From positions 62,271,501 through 62,335,500 of the forward strand of contig NC_134534.1 in NCBI RefSeq assembly GCF_050624435.1: a stretch of DNA of 64,000 nucleotides, given 5' to 3'. The translations under genes were made by a program, and so were the position numbers. Below the pieces are notes generated by a model. The model was not told where the DNA came from and searched no databases. It worked only from the letters and a program-made list of their open reading frames with translations. Source of the DNA: Tenrec ecaudatus. Lineage: Eukaryota > Chordata > Mammalia > Afrosoricida > Tenrecidae. Shown one piece after another: positions 1 through 10,609 of this stretch (position 1 is the stretch's first letter; each line of letters starts with the position of its first letter).

Positions 1-900
1 TTGTACTGTTTTCTTCTGCTTATTATTGATATAATGATTTATAGAATTGATTTTGGGAAGTATAAAAATAGAAATCTTGTAAGCTCACTTGCTTTTAATC
101 ATTAAAATTTGATCTTTAGATGGGTTTAGACCATACCTGCAAAGAAACTTTGAAAAGATGTGCCCCACGCAGCCAGTGCTTTGGAGTACTCAGTGGTTTT
201 TGTCAGAAGCTGGAAAAAAAAATCTGGAATCATGAAGAAAACTCCTCTCTAGGACTGAACATTAAAGAGAGCCTGTGGGCAGGATAAAATACTTGCTAGG
301 TGACCACCTGGGTCTACTTGTCGAGTGGAAGTGGAAGAAAAGCAGCAATAAAGAAACAGGTTGAGTTTGGCCACTGATACCTATGGATTTGGTTAACAGG
401 TAAAAGAGGAGAAGACAAGAGCAGGTTGACTGGTCTAAATTTCATTACCTAGCACAGGGGGCTAGGCATTTTGAGTATTTGTGAGAGTCCATGGTCTAAA
501 GGCAAGGCAACCAATGGGAACCCTGGACAAGCTAAGTGAGGCAGACCACATTGAGTTGACCAGAACCTGACCAGATGAGATTTTTGAACCTGTGAACTGG
601 TGCATATTGTTGCTGACTTCATGGATGGCCTGTCCGGATTTGACTTTGCTTATGGATGTGGACTTCACAAAGTTCCAACTAGAATAAAGATTCTTCATGT
701 TGAAAAATATGATCATCTCCTCAGAGCACAAGGTGGATGTAAGTGAGCAGTACAGAAATTGGATTCCCCAAATAGGGGGGGATAAAGGCATAAAGTGATT
801 GACTTACAAACTTTCATAGAAGGGTGAATATAATCATAAGATTATAGGATTAAGGTGCAGGTGTTACTTAACTGATATTATTAGCCTAAAATATTGTGTA
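1..900. other. Unclassified repeat-like DNA, no gene
   Basis: No gene is recognised. Around 781-797 there is a 17-base stretch, GATAAAGGCATAAAGTG, that recurs with one change at 58192-58208, with looser similarity on both sides. Part of this block is therefore probably an old dispersed element, perhaps an LTR or DNA transposon. The open frames here are short and resemble nothing I know. Confidence 0.35.
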
Positions 901-925
901 CAGGTGCCAAGTTGGCAAGGGGTGG

Positions 926-1350
926 ATTGAAGTAGTTAAGGTTTATTGTGCCAACTTGGCTAATGTGGGATTAATTGAAGGGTGGAGAGATAAATGGCTT
1001 GGTGAGCCTCGCCTTTCTGGTTCTTGGTCTCTTGCTCTCCAATGGTCAAACCAGGGTGCAGCTGCCTTAGCCAGTTTCCTGCTTCAGATAGCAAGGCTTA
1101 CTTCCTGCTAAACATCCCTGAGGAAAAGCCACATGGACTTACCGTAATCCCGCCCTGATTGCTGGAGCAGCCGCTTGGAGACCCCTGACAGTGCTGAGAT
1201 GCTTACACTCTCGCTGATTCAGCTTTCCTTGTGCAGTAGGTGTCAGACCTATGAGCTAATGTTGGACCTATGGGTTTGAACAGCACCGGTTGGGGATGCT
1301 TTCTTAAACTTACCCTTTATATAACTCTTGTATCTATATATCTATATCTA

Positions 1351-1389
<39 letters not shown>

Positions 1390-1440
1390 ATGTGAGTTTC
1401 TGTGGATTTGCTTCCTTAGTTTACCCAGACTAACACAATT
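926..1440 (-). repeat. ~510-bp dispersed repeat, copy A
   Basis: Same family as 32612-33132 (same orientation) and as 24428-24745 and 47252-47757 (opposite orientation). Copies A and B align over their length: a TTTATTGTGCCAA start, a GGTGCAGCTGCCTTAGCCAGT core, a GAGATGCTTACA block, and a CCAGACTAACACAATTA end. Read on the other strand the family starts with GTGTTAGTCTGGGTAGACTA. No coding capacity is visible and the family was not identified by name. Confidence 0.75.
1322..1391. repeat. (ATCT)n microsatellite inside repeat copy A
   Basis: Tandem tetranucleotide TATC with interspersed ATATCT variants. The homologous place in copy B has only a short non-repeated CTCTTATACATATG core, so the array arose after copy A inserted. 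Confidence 0.9.
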
Positions 1441-1904
1441 AGAATGTGAAGTTTATTAGAATAGGACAAGTAAATGTCCTGTAGAAAACACTTTAAACAA
1501 TTTTAGAAGGAAAATTTTCTTTGATGAGAGTGCAATGTGAGGATAACATAATAACAATGACAGTAAGCATCTCTGCGATTACTATAACAAGAAATTTTGT
1601 TTTTTATTTGTATTAAGATTACTAGGAAAAATAAAGATTATTAGACATTAAATTCAGTGAGTACTTTTTATTTACCAAACTGTTATTTTTTAAAATATTT
1701 ATAAATATGTGCTAAATCATTTATCATTTACAATTTATTAATATTCAATATTTAGAACAGTTTAGATTTATAAAACAAATTGATCAGGTAATACAGAGTT
1801 CCCATATAAATGCTACCATCAGAAGTATACTTTTTTATTCACATATTATCTCAGTACAGTACATTTGCTATAATTACTAAACCAATATTGATAAATTCCT
1901 ATTA

Positions 1905-2090
1905 ACTCACCAAAAACCAACCCATTGCCAATGTCAGTTCTGAGGCATAGCATCCCTATACACGTTTTCACAGACTGTAAGTATTTACATGGGCACACAG
2001 CCTCATCCTTCACAGAAGAAGCAGCTGGTGGGTTTGAACCACTGACTTTGTAATTAACAGCCCAATACTCCTCTACTATAAACTACCTCT
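1905..2090 (-). repeat. AfroSINE fragment, antisense
   Basis: Antisense match to the afrotherian tRNA-derived SINE. It shows CCCATTGCCAATGTCAGTTC, then AAGCAGCTGGTGGGTTTGAA (degenerate B-box region), then TAACAGCCCAATACTCC. It is diverged and transcriptionally dead by appearance. Confidence 0.7.
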
Positions 2091-2109
2091 ATGCTTTATT
2101 CATGTTTCT

Positions 2110-3380
2110 CTGCTTTTCACCTAATGTCCTTTTGTCTGTCCCAGGCCTCATCTAGGCTATGATGCTAAATTTAGTAATCAGTTCTCCTAAGACATCTCTT
2201 CATTGTAACATTTTGTGAAACTTTCCTTGTTTGGATAACCAAGACAGTTTCTAGAAGTGCTAGTAAGTACTTGTATATTGTAAGATGACTTTCTATTGAA
2301 ATTTGATCTCCCCCATAATTAGACTTAGGCTATATTTATAGGAGGAAGATAACAACTGAACTATCATTTCATCGCACATATTATGGGTACATATATGTTT
2401 ATGAGAGTTGATGATGACTTGACTATCTGGCTGATAGAGTGTCAGGTTGTTCCACTGTAATGGCTTTTGATCTTTTTACTACATTGTACTCTTTGGAAGG
2501 AAGGCCTTATGTCCACGTGCTTAGGGACTCAGAAGTTACCCTCCTTTCAGGAGAGGTATATACATAATTTTTTCAGAGTGTTTTCTGCCCAATTTATTTG
2601 TTTTTTTTCTCCCTGTTTATTAACTTGTTCAATCGTTTATTTATATCATCACAGACCTGTGGATTTAAAAAAATTGGATAATAATTTAACATGACTTCAT
2701 TTATTTGTATTTTGGAAACTTTTCAGCTCTTTCTGTTCGTTCTTGCACCCCTTTCTGTTGGTTCCTCTTTTTGTTGGGACCTCTTTCTGTTGGTTCTTGT
2801 ACCCCTTTGACATGTCTCATAATTTTGGAAGGCTCTTTTTTTTTCTTTTGGGAATGTCCTTCTTTCTGAGTTTCTGGGTGACAAGATGATCCAGGTTCAT
2901 CTTTTACAGTTCCTGCCTCAGTTCTTGAGTCATGAATTTCCTCAAGGATCCCTGGTTTGTTTGAATGTGCAATTTTATTATGGAAAATATCTGAGTCCTA
3001 GATTTGCTGTTTGCTACTTACATGTCATTTTTTTAGGCGACAGAGAAATATGTGAATGTGGACTAACAAGTGCACATATCTACATCTCTATCAATATTTC
3101 TATGTGTGATCATTTTGATCTATATTAAGCTAAACATGAATACTTACAAATGTCTTGATGAGAATCCATTAGTAGTTAGATTATGTTAGCCTCTTCCCTT
3201 TGCTTATCTTTAACCACTCACACCAATATAAAAAAATTATTCATCTGTATCCCTACAAGAAGCAACTCTATCAACAATATTACAATGTTTATAAAATGTT
3301 CCTTTTGATGTTAGTCTTCCATATCCCACTCTGTCTGTTTAAATAGATGGTTTCCAATATTATAATACGGTTAGGTTAGC
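2110..3380. repeat. Old L1-type (L1M-like) relic
   Basis: The order of motifs resembles a mammal-wide ancient L1-associated repeat: a CTTTGGAAGGAAGGCCTTATG block, a TTTATTTATATCATCACAGA block, a CTCTTTCTGTTGGTTC block and an ATTAAGCTAAACATGAATAC block. This is recognition from memory of the family's general text; the exact subfamily is not assigned. Two short open frames at 2467-2694 and 2886-3128 are incidental. Confidence 0.5.
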
Positions 3381-3384
3381 TTTT

Positions 3385-4026
3385 CACATATTTTTTCAGG
3401 GGGGGGGGCACCCAAACTCCTCAGTGATTAAAAAATTTCCTGTGCATGCGTTAAGGCTCCAGTCTGTGTTATAAATTCTACAGGCTTGCCAAATACACAA
3501 ACATAAATCCAACTAGGGGAAGATGTCATTGTCAACTTACCCCTAAAAAGTTCATAAAGTGAAATCAAAGATGTCTTGATGCGAGAGGGAAAGTGCGTCT
3601 GAAGTTCATTCCACTGTGTCAGTGGGGAAAAGACCAGCATGGATCTCTTGTCCCATGCACTTTCCTCTCCTGGACTCGCTCTGTGTGACTTCTCTTTGTG
3701 TCCGTGAGTGAAGAGGTATATGAAAGGATATGATATGGTGACATAGAAGAGGAGAATCAAAAATGAGAGAGGTGCTGCCAGCCATTCAAACAGATGAATC
3801 TGAAAAATGTTTCCAAGAGTGGAAACTCAGATTTGACAAATATATTAAGTGTAATGGAGAGTACTTTGAATGTGATAAGGTTGCTTTATAAAATCAATAA
3901 ATAGCCTTGAAAGACACTTTTTTTGGGGGGGTAATATCCATTTAGTTGTATATCCTATTTCAAATGATGTTTCCACTTATCCAATCTTTCCCTGAGGAAT
4001 TCTATGCTCTTAGATCAATGCTCTTT
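3385..4026. other. No recognised gene; unassigned DNA
   Basis: Contains G-runs at about 3401-3409 and 3925-3931 and a 110-codon minus-strand open frame (3428-3760) with no recognisable domain. I see no SINE or LINE signature that I can name. Confidence 0.4.
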
Positions 4027-4044
4027 AAAAAATGGAAGTTTAAG
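4027..4044. repeat. Target-site duplication, left copy
   Basis: AAAAAATGGAAGTTTAAG matches 5427-5445 with one substitution and one extra A. The pair flanks the 5'-truncated L1 and marks a TPRT insertion. Confidence 0.85.
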
Positions 4045-4303
4045 GGAGATGGAGGAAGGAGCTGGGAGTCAAGGGGCATTTATGGAGGTCTAGACAAAGA
4101 CATGTACATGCAAATATATAAATGAGGATGGGGAAATAGATCTATGTGTCTATATTTATAGGTTTAGTATTAAGGTGGCGGAAGGACCTTGGGCCTCTAC
4201 TCAAGCACTCCCTCAATGCATGAATACTTTCTTCTATTAAATTTGCACTCTATGAAGCTCAATCTCCCGACACAAATGCTGAAGCCAAAGTGGGTGAACA
4301 AGT

Positions 4304-4747
4304 AAATGTGGTGAAGAAAGCTGATGGTGCCCGGCTATCAAAAGAGATAGTGACTGGGGTCTTAAAGGCTTGAAGATAAACAAGCGGCCATCTAGCTCAG
4401 AAGCAACAAAGCCCACATGGAAGAACACACCAGCCTGAGTGAGCGAGTGATCCCAAAGGGATCAGTTATCAGGCATCAAAGAACAAAAAATCATTATATC
4501 ATTGGCTGCACACCTCCATGATAGGACCGCCGAAGACAAACAGGTGCATAAGCAAATGTGGCGAAGAAAGCTGATGGTGCCTGGCTATTGAAAGAGATAT
4601 TGTCTGGGGTCTTAAAGGCTTGAAGGTGAATAAGCAGCCATCTAGCTCAGAAGCAATAAAGTCCACATGGAAGAAGCACACCGGCCTGTGCGATCACGAG
4701 GTGCCAAAGGGACCAGGTATAAGGCATCGTGCGGAAAAAAAAATGTA

Positions 4748-4778
<31 letters not shown>

Positions 4779-4803
4779 GTGTGTGTATACCATAGTGAAT
4801 GAA
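4304..4803 (+). repeat. Two tandem ~250-bp modules in L1 3' UTR
   Basis: AAATGTGGTGAAGAAAGCTG at 4304 recurs as AAATGTGGCGAAGAAAGCTG at 4554, a 250-base period. Both modules share the 'GGGGTCTTAAAGGCTTGAA' and 'GCCATCTAGCTCAGAAGCAA' blocks. The second module runs into the microsatellite at 4744. Confidence 0.85.
4744..4790. repeat. (GT)n microsatellite in L1 3' UTR
   Basis: GT dinucleotide run with one GC interruption, preceded by an A-run. It lies at the site equivalent to the (TA)n array at 53599-53655 in another copy of the same L1. Confidence 0.9.
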
Positions 4804-5260
4804 GGGGGAAGTGCAGAGTGGAGATGAGGCCCAAATGTAGACCACTGGAGATCCCCTCACAGAGGGGTTTAGGAGAGGAGATGGGTCAGTCAGGGTTCGA
4901 TGTAGTACCGATGAAGAACACAGCTTTTCCCCAGATCCTGGATGCTTCCTCACCCCAACTACCATGATCTGAATTCTACCTTGCAGGACTGGATAGGGCA
5001 GAGGTTGTACACTGGTGCATATGGGAGCTGGAGGCACAGGGAATCCAGGGTGGATGATACCTTCAGGACCAGGGGTGTGAGGGGCGATGTTGGTAGAGTG
5101 GAGGGTGAGTGGGTTGGAAAGGGGGAACTGATTACAAGGATCCACATGTGACCTCCTCCCTGGGAGATGGACGGCAGAGAAGCGCGGGGAAGGAGACTCC
5201 GGATAGGGAAAGATATGACAAAATAACAATCTATAAATTATCAAGGACTCATGAGGTAGC

Positions 5261-5280
5261 GGGGAGCGGGGAGGGTGGGG
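5261..5280 (+). promoter_or_regulatory. G-quadruplex motif in L1 3' UTR polypurine tract
   Basis: GGGGAGCGGGGAGGGTGGGG has four G-tracts with loops of 3, 1 and 1, followed by an A-run and GAGG. Polypurine/G4 tracts near the L1 3' end are a known feature of mammalian L1s. Equivalent C-rich tracts appear in antisense copies at 49983-50000 and 53108-53133. Confidence 0.75.
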
Positions 5281-5445
5281 AAAAAAAAAGAGGACCTGAT
5301 GCAGACGGCTTAAGTGGAAAGCAAATGTGTGATTAGGGCAAATGTACAGATGTGCTTTATACAATTGATGTATGTATACGTATGGATTGTGATAAGAGTT
5401 GTATGAGCCCCTAATAAAATGTTTTTAAAAAAATGGAAGTTTGAG

Positions 5446-8400
5446 ACTCAAATAGCATTTCTTTTCAATATTCTATTGTGCGTGTGTACCAAAGTTGGTT
5501 TGCCCATGTCTCTATAATTAGAGTTTTGGCTTGTTTTCATATTTCACTGTGGTGGAAATTCTGTAAACAATCATAGGTATGCATGTCTGCTCACGTTGTA
5601 TTCTTTATTTGTTTAGCGTGTGTACCAGGTAGACAATGCTGGATAATGTTATTTGCATTTGCATTTGTTTAAGGAAGTTCCCTACTGGTTTTCATAGCAG
5701 TTGTTCAATTCTACAGTCCTGCCAGCAATGTGAAAGCATTCTAGTCTCTCTGCACCCTCGCCAGCATTGATTCTTCTCTCTTTTACTGCATTTTGATAAA
5801 AGTGTAGGTGTGTGGTAGCATATCATTGTTGTTTTAATTTGTAATTATCTGATTGCTAATAAACTCAAACATTTCTTCTTATGGTTGTTGACTGCCTGAA
5901 TGTCATCTTCGGTAGATTGTCTATTCAAGTCTTATGCACATTTCTTGATTTGCATATTTGTGTTTTTCTTGGTAGCACTTTAACCAATGACTTATTACTA
6001 CATTTTTCCCTACTCCATTGGTATTTGCTTAAGTTTTGTGATGAAGTCTTCTGATGGCCATAGATATATTTTTAGCATGTCTCAATTCTTATTTTTTTTC
6101 TATAATGTAGATATTTTTCATTATGTTCAGTGGAGTGATTATACCTTGTATTACTGTCTTTAATTTTGTCCCAATTTTTCATTGATGGTATTAGAAATTC
6201 ATTTTGTGATTTATAAAACAATCTTTGATCCATGTTGAGTTTGTTTTTATATATTATGTGAGGTATGAGTCTTGTTTCATTCTTTGGCAAGTGAGGATCC
6301 AGTTTCTCCAGCACCATTTGTTTAAAAGGCTATCAGTTTTCTAGTTAATGTGTTTCAATCCATCAAAAATTAGATGTCTACAGGTACTTGGTAGTATTTA
6401 AATTATAATCCATTGGTCTTCATATCTATTTTTGTACAAGTAACAAGCTGTTAGGATTATAGTGGCTAAGTAGTAGGTCTTAAGGTCTGAGAATGAAAGG
6501 CCTCCTGCTTTATTTTAATTTTTATTTGGTTTTATTTATCCTGTTTCTTTCATTTCCATATGAGCTGGCAGCAAGCTTTCCTACTTCTTTGAAAAATTGT
6601 GGTGGGGTTTAGGTTGGAATTCCATGGAATTAGTAACATAATTTTGGTAATATTGACATTTTTCAAAATATTTAGCCTGTTATCCAGGAAGATGGTAACT
6701 TGTTCCAGTTGGTGTATGTTTATTTTGGTTACTGAAGGAGTATTTCATATGTTTCTTAGTGCAAGTATTTTGCTTGTCTTGCAAGATTTATTTCTCAACA
6801 GCCTCTCTTTGGTGTAGTTATTGTAAATGGTGTTGCTCTTTAGATGTATGTTTTGGTATAGTCATCCTTAAGACACAAGGATTCAACTGACTTTTGTATG
6901 TTGGGCAAAGTTCTCACTTCCTTTGATCAACTGTTTAATAAAATAGTGGGCCTTTTCTATATATAGGATGATGTAAATATGCAAATAAAGAGATTTTTTA
7001 TTTCTTTTGTGTCTATGTGGATAACTTAAATTTCTTTTTTGCTGTCTTATGGCTCTAGCTAAAACTTCCTGAACTATTAAATAAATGTGGTGATAAAAGG
7101 CTACCTAATCTAGTTCCCAATTAAAGATGAAATTATTTAAATTTCTCTTTATTAACTGAGATGCAGGTTTTTGGCATCTAATTTGTGGCTTTTATTGTAT
7201 TGAGAAATTTAACTTTTATAACTATTTTGCTATATTGTTGAGTGTTTTTATCAGAAATGGTTGTAAAAATTTTCAAATTCTATTTTCGTTGATTGATATA
7301 ATCATATGGATTATCTCTTTCATTTTGTTTATGTAATGAATTACATTGTCTATTTTTCTAATGTTAAACCATCCTTGCATATTTGGTATAAATCCCACTT
7401 GATTGGAATGTATTATTTTTTATCCTAAGTTGAATTCTGTTCTTTAGTATTTTTTTTAAGATCTTGACATCTATATTCATGAGATATTGGTCTGTAATTT
7501 TTAACTTTAGTGAGTAATCTTTGCCTGGTTTAGGTATCAGAGTTATGTTTATTTCATAAAAGGAGATTGGTAGTATATTTTCTTTTTGTATATTGTTGAA
7601 TCATTTATATAAAACTTGTATTAAGTATTCTCTAAATATTTGATTGAATTCCCAGTGAAACTATCTGGACCCAGACTTTATGATGTTTGGAGTATTTTTA
7701 TGACTAGATTTTTGACATCATTCTGTGCTAGCTTAGGTAAATAATGCATTTCTAGATATATATTCATTGCTTCTAGATTTTCTAATTTGTTGGAAGATAA
7801 TTTTTCCTAAAACTGGGTGATTATATTCTTATTTTTTATTCTAATATCATGCATTTACTTTTTCAGTCATAGTTATTGTATTTTCTCAAATTTTTCTTTG
7901 TTAAGCTAGTCAGTGGTATATCAATTTTGCTTTTTTCACAGAACCAATTTGTTGTCTTACTGATTTTTTAAAATTTTTTATTTTGTGATTCATTTATTCT
8001 GCTCTAATCTTTATTATTTCTTTTCTTCTAGAATCTGCTGTTTTGTCTCCCAGAATTTTCCCCATTGTTACAGTTGATACATTAAATGGTTCTTTGCATT
8101 CTTTCTGTCTTATTGATGTATTTGAGTAATGCTTTTTCTGTGTCCCGAAGGTTGGGATATGTTGTATTTTTGTTCCTTATTTCTTCCAACACCCACTAGA
8201 TCCTTAGTAAATTGTTTGACTTCCATGTATGAATTTGAATTTTTGGAGTTGTTCATTCTATGGCTGATTTCTAATTTCACAGCATTTTGAGCTGTAAAAA
8301 TGGTTTGTATTATCTCAAAGGTTTTGAATGCTTGATTCATGACTTAAGATACTATCTCTTTTAGAATACCTTCCTTTGGTGATAGAGAGGAAAGTGAAGT

Positions 8401-8725
8401 GAATATTGGTTGAATGAAGTATTCTGTGTATATCCACATGCTCAAGATGATTAATTATGTTAATTAATATTTTTGTAGAGTTGTTTATTTTTTCTCTTGT
8501 TGATCAAACTTTAATTGAAAGTGATGTATTGAAGCTTCCTCATATTATGATCCATTTGTCTCCTCATTTCTATAAGAATTTTTAATAACATATTTTGATG
8601 GCCTTTCATTTGGTGCATATATATTTATTATGATTATAGTTTCTTTATCAATTAAAGATTTATAATTATAGAGTTACCTCCTTTGTCTCTTCTTATACCA
8701 TCAACTTTGATGTCTCTTTTTTCTT
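5446..8725 (-). mobile_element. Old L1, antisense, ORF2 and 3' part, decayed
   Basis: The plus strand reads as the complement of an old L1. It passes through the ORF2 C-terminal region (GTCCTGCCAGCAATGTGAAAG and CTGCACCCTCGCCAGCATTG near 5720-5770), the reverse transcriptase region around 7440-7550 (GCCTGGTTTAGGTATCAGAG), and the endonuclease-proximal part near 8640-8700 (TACCTCCTTTGTCTCTTCTT). Stops and indels are frequent and no frame is intact. At 8725 the element is interrupted by a younger L1 and appears to resume at 18214. Confidence 0.8.
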
Positions 8726-8738
8726 TTCAGTTTTCTTT
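8726..8738. repeat. Probable TSD, left copy, of the 9.5-kb L1
   Basis: TTCAGTTTTCTTT resembles TTCAGCCTTCTTT at 18201-18213 (11 of 13 identical). It lies immediately outside the 3' end of the antisense L1. Confidence 0.6.
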
Positions 8739-9415
8739 AAAAAAATCATTTTATTAGGAGCTAATACAACTCTTTTCACAATCTGTACATACATCATTTG
8801 TGTCCAGCACATTCGTACGTATGTTGCCATCCTCATTCTCAAAACACCTGCTTTCTACTTGAGTCCTTGGTATCAGCTTCTGATTTTACCCCTCGCTCCT
8901 GCTCCCCCCTTTCCCCTCCCCCTTGATAATTTATAAATAATTGTTATTTTATCATATCTTACACGATCGATGTCTCCCTCATCCAGTTCTCTGCTGTCTG
9001 TCCTCCAGGGAGAAGGTTATATATAGATCTTGTCATCTGTTCCCCCTTTCTCCCTCATCCTCCCTCCACCCTCCTGATATCTCCACTCTCACCACTGATC
9101 ATAAGGGGTTCACTTGTCTTGGATTCCCTATATTTCCAGTTCCTATCTGTTCCAGTGTACATCTTCTGGCCCAGCCGGTTATGTAAGATAGAATTGGGAT
9201 CATGATAGTCGGGGGGAGGAAGCATTTAAGAACTAGAGCAAAATTGTATGTTTCATTATTGCTACACTGCACTCTGACTGGCTCATCACCTCCCTATAGA
9301 CATTCTGCAAGGGGATATCCAATTTCCCCCAGATGGGCCCTGGGTCCCCACTCTGCACTCTGCCGCATTCACAGTGCTATGATTTTTTATTTATTTTTTT
9401 GGTCTTTGATGTCTG

Positions 9416-9960
9416 ATACCTGATCCCTTCAACGCCTTGTAATCTCACAGGCTGGTGTGCATTTTCTTTGTGGGCTTTGTTGTTTCTCAGTTAGATGGCC
9501 CCTTGTTTATCTTCCAGCCTATGGAACTCCATATTCTATATATTTTGACAACTGGGTACCATCAACTTTCTTTACTACATTTGCCTATGCACCCGCTTTG
9601 TCTTCAGTGTTCATGTCAGTGCAGGTAGGTGTGCTTCTTCCGTGTGTGCTTTGTTGATTCTTAGCTAGATGGTCGCCTGATTGTCTTCACGACTTTAAGA
9701 CCCCAGATGCTATATTATTTGATAGCCAGGCACCATCAGCTTTCTTCACAACTTTTGCTTATGCACCCACTTTGTCCTCAGTGATCGAATCAGGACAGGC
9801 CGATGTGCTTCTTCCATGTGGGATTTGTTGTCTCTCAGCTAGATGGCTGCTTGTTTATCTTAAGGTCTTTAAGATTTCAGGTTCTATATCTTTTGGTAAC
9901 TGGGCACCATCAGCTTTCTTCACCACATTTGCTTGCGCACCCAGTGTCATCAGCAATTGT
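9416..9960 (-). repeat. Three tandem 174-bp modules in L1 3' UTR
   Basis: The landmark ATCAACTTTC / ATCAGCTTTC occurs at 9561, 9735 and 9909, an exact 174-base period. Each module holds the complement of the GGTCTTAAAGGC-type block and a TTTGCYTATGCACCC-type block, with divergence among modules. Other copies of this L1 have one module or two ~250-bp modules. Confidence 0.85.
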
Positions 9961-10104
9961 GCCAGGCAGGTAAGCATCTCAGACAGCCAAATTGTTAGAA
10001 CAAAGTGTTCTTCTGTTGAGGGAGTACTTGAGCAGGGCCCCACTGTACATCTGTTTCCTTAATACTAAACCTATAAATATATGTACATAGATCTACCATA
10101 TATA

Positions 10105-10177
10105 CTCATGTATAAGCCGAGTTTTTCAGCACAAAAAAAAATGTGCTGAAAAACTGGGGTTCTGCTTATACATGGGT
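10105..10177. repeat. Hairpin-forming 5' terminus of the Tigger element
   Basis: Two nested stems: 10108-10118 (CATGTATAAGC) pairs with 10164-10174 (GCTTATACATG), and 10120-10133 (AGTTTTTCAGCACA) pairs perfectly with 10142-10155 around an A8 loop. At the right end the terminal motif is duplicated in direct orientation instead, at 12213-12228 and 12269-12286. Confidence 0.85.
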
Positions 10178-10609
10178 CAGTGGTACCTCAGCGAGGTGTA
10201 ACATCTCGCTGCCCCCGCCCCGCCTCCCCCACCCCCATGCCCCATATAACAGGATGAGCTCCCGTTGTCTCGTAGATGATTGCCATTTCTCCGCTGTTCA
10301 TTCAAAGCCCCGCTGACACTGCAGGGCTTTGACTGTTTTCTCACAACAAACCAATCAGAGTTCTCCTATAATGTGGACAGCTCCAATTCACAGAAGCACC
10401 ATAGTGCTTCACTTACGCCAACAGCTGAACTGGTAACGTTGTATCTGTGGCTGTGCTCCATCTCTCCCCTCTGATCTCTGTGTTAATTCACATCCTGCTT
10501 CCCCCGCCCCTCCCCGCATCCTCCTGGCTAACATCTAGATGGGTTAGGGGAGCGTTACCATGAAAGTTCTTTTTCAAAGTCTTGTTTTTTATCCTATTAG
10601 AAATGGATA

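Larger units (their letters stand above)
4045..5426 (+). mobile_element. L1 3' UTR, 5'-truncated insertion with TSD
   Basis: This is a truncated L1 in sense orientation containing only 3' UTR. In order it has an AGACAAAGACATGTACATGC lead-in, two ~250-bp tandem modules (4304 and 4554 on), a GT microsatellite, an 'ATCCCCTCACAGAGG' block, a G-rich polypurine tract with a quadruplex motif (5261-5280), and a CCCCTAATAAAATG 3' end with an A-rich tail. Matching duplications at 4027-4044 and 5427-5445 fix both ends. The same 3' UTR recurs, mostly antisense, at 8739, 48635, 49815 and 52943, so the family was prolific. No ORF1 or ORF2 is included. Confidence 0.9.

Noticed and set aside
4642-5364. 240-codon minus-strand open frame with Pro/Ser-rich and His-Thr repeat text
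   Set aside because: It is the antisense of an L1 3' UTR and runs through a GT microsatellite. Similar text occurs in every copy of this L1 (for example 49954-50561).
9416-9960. CRISPR-like regularly spaced repeats
   Set aside because: The period is exact (174) but the units are long diverged L1 3' UTR modules without spacers, in a mammalian genome.
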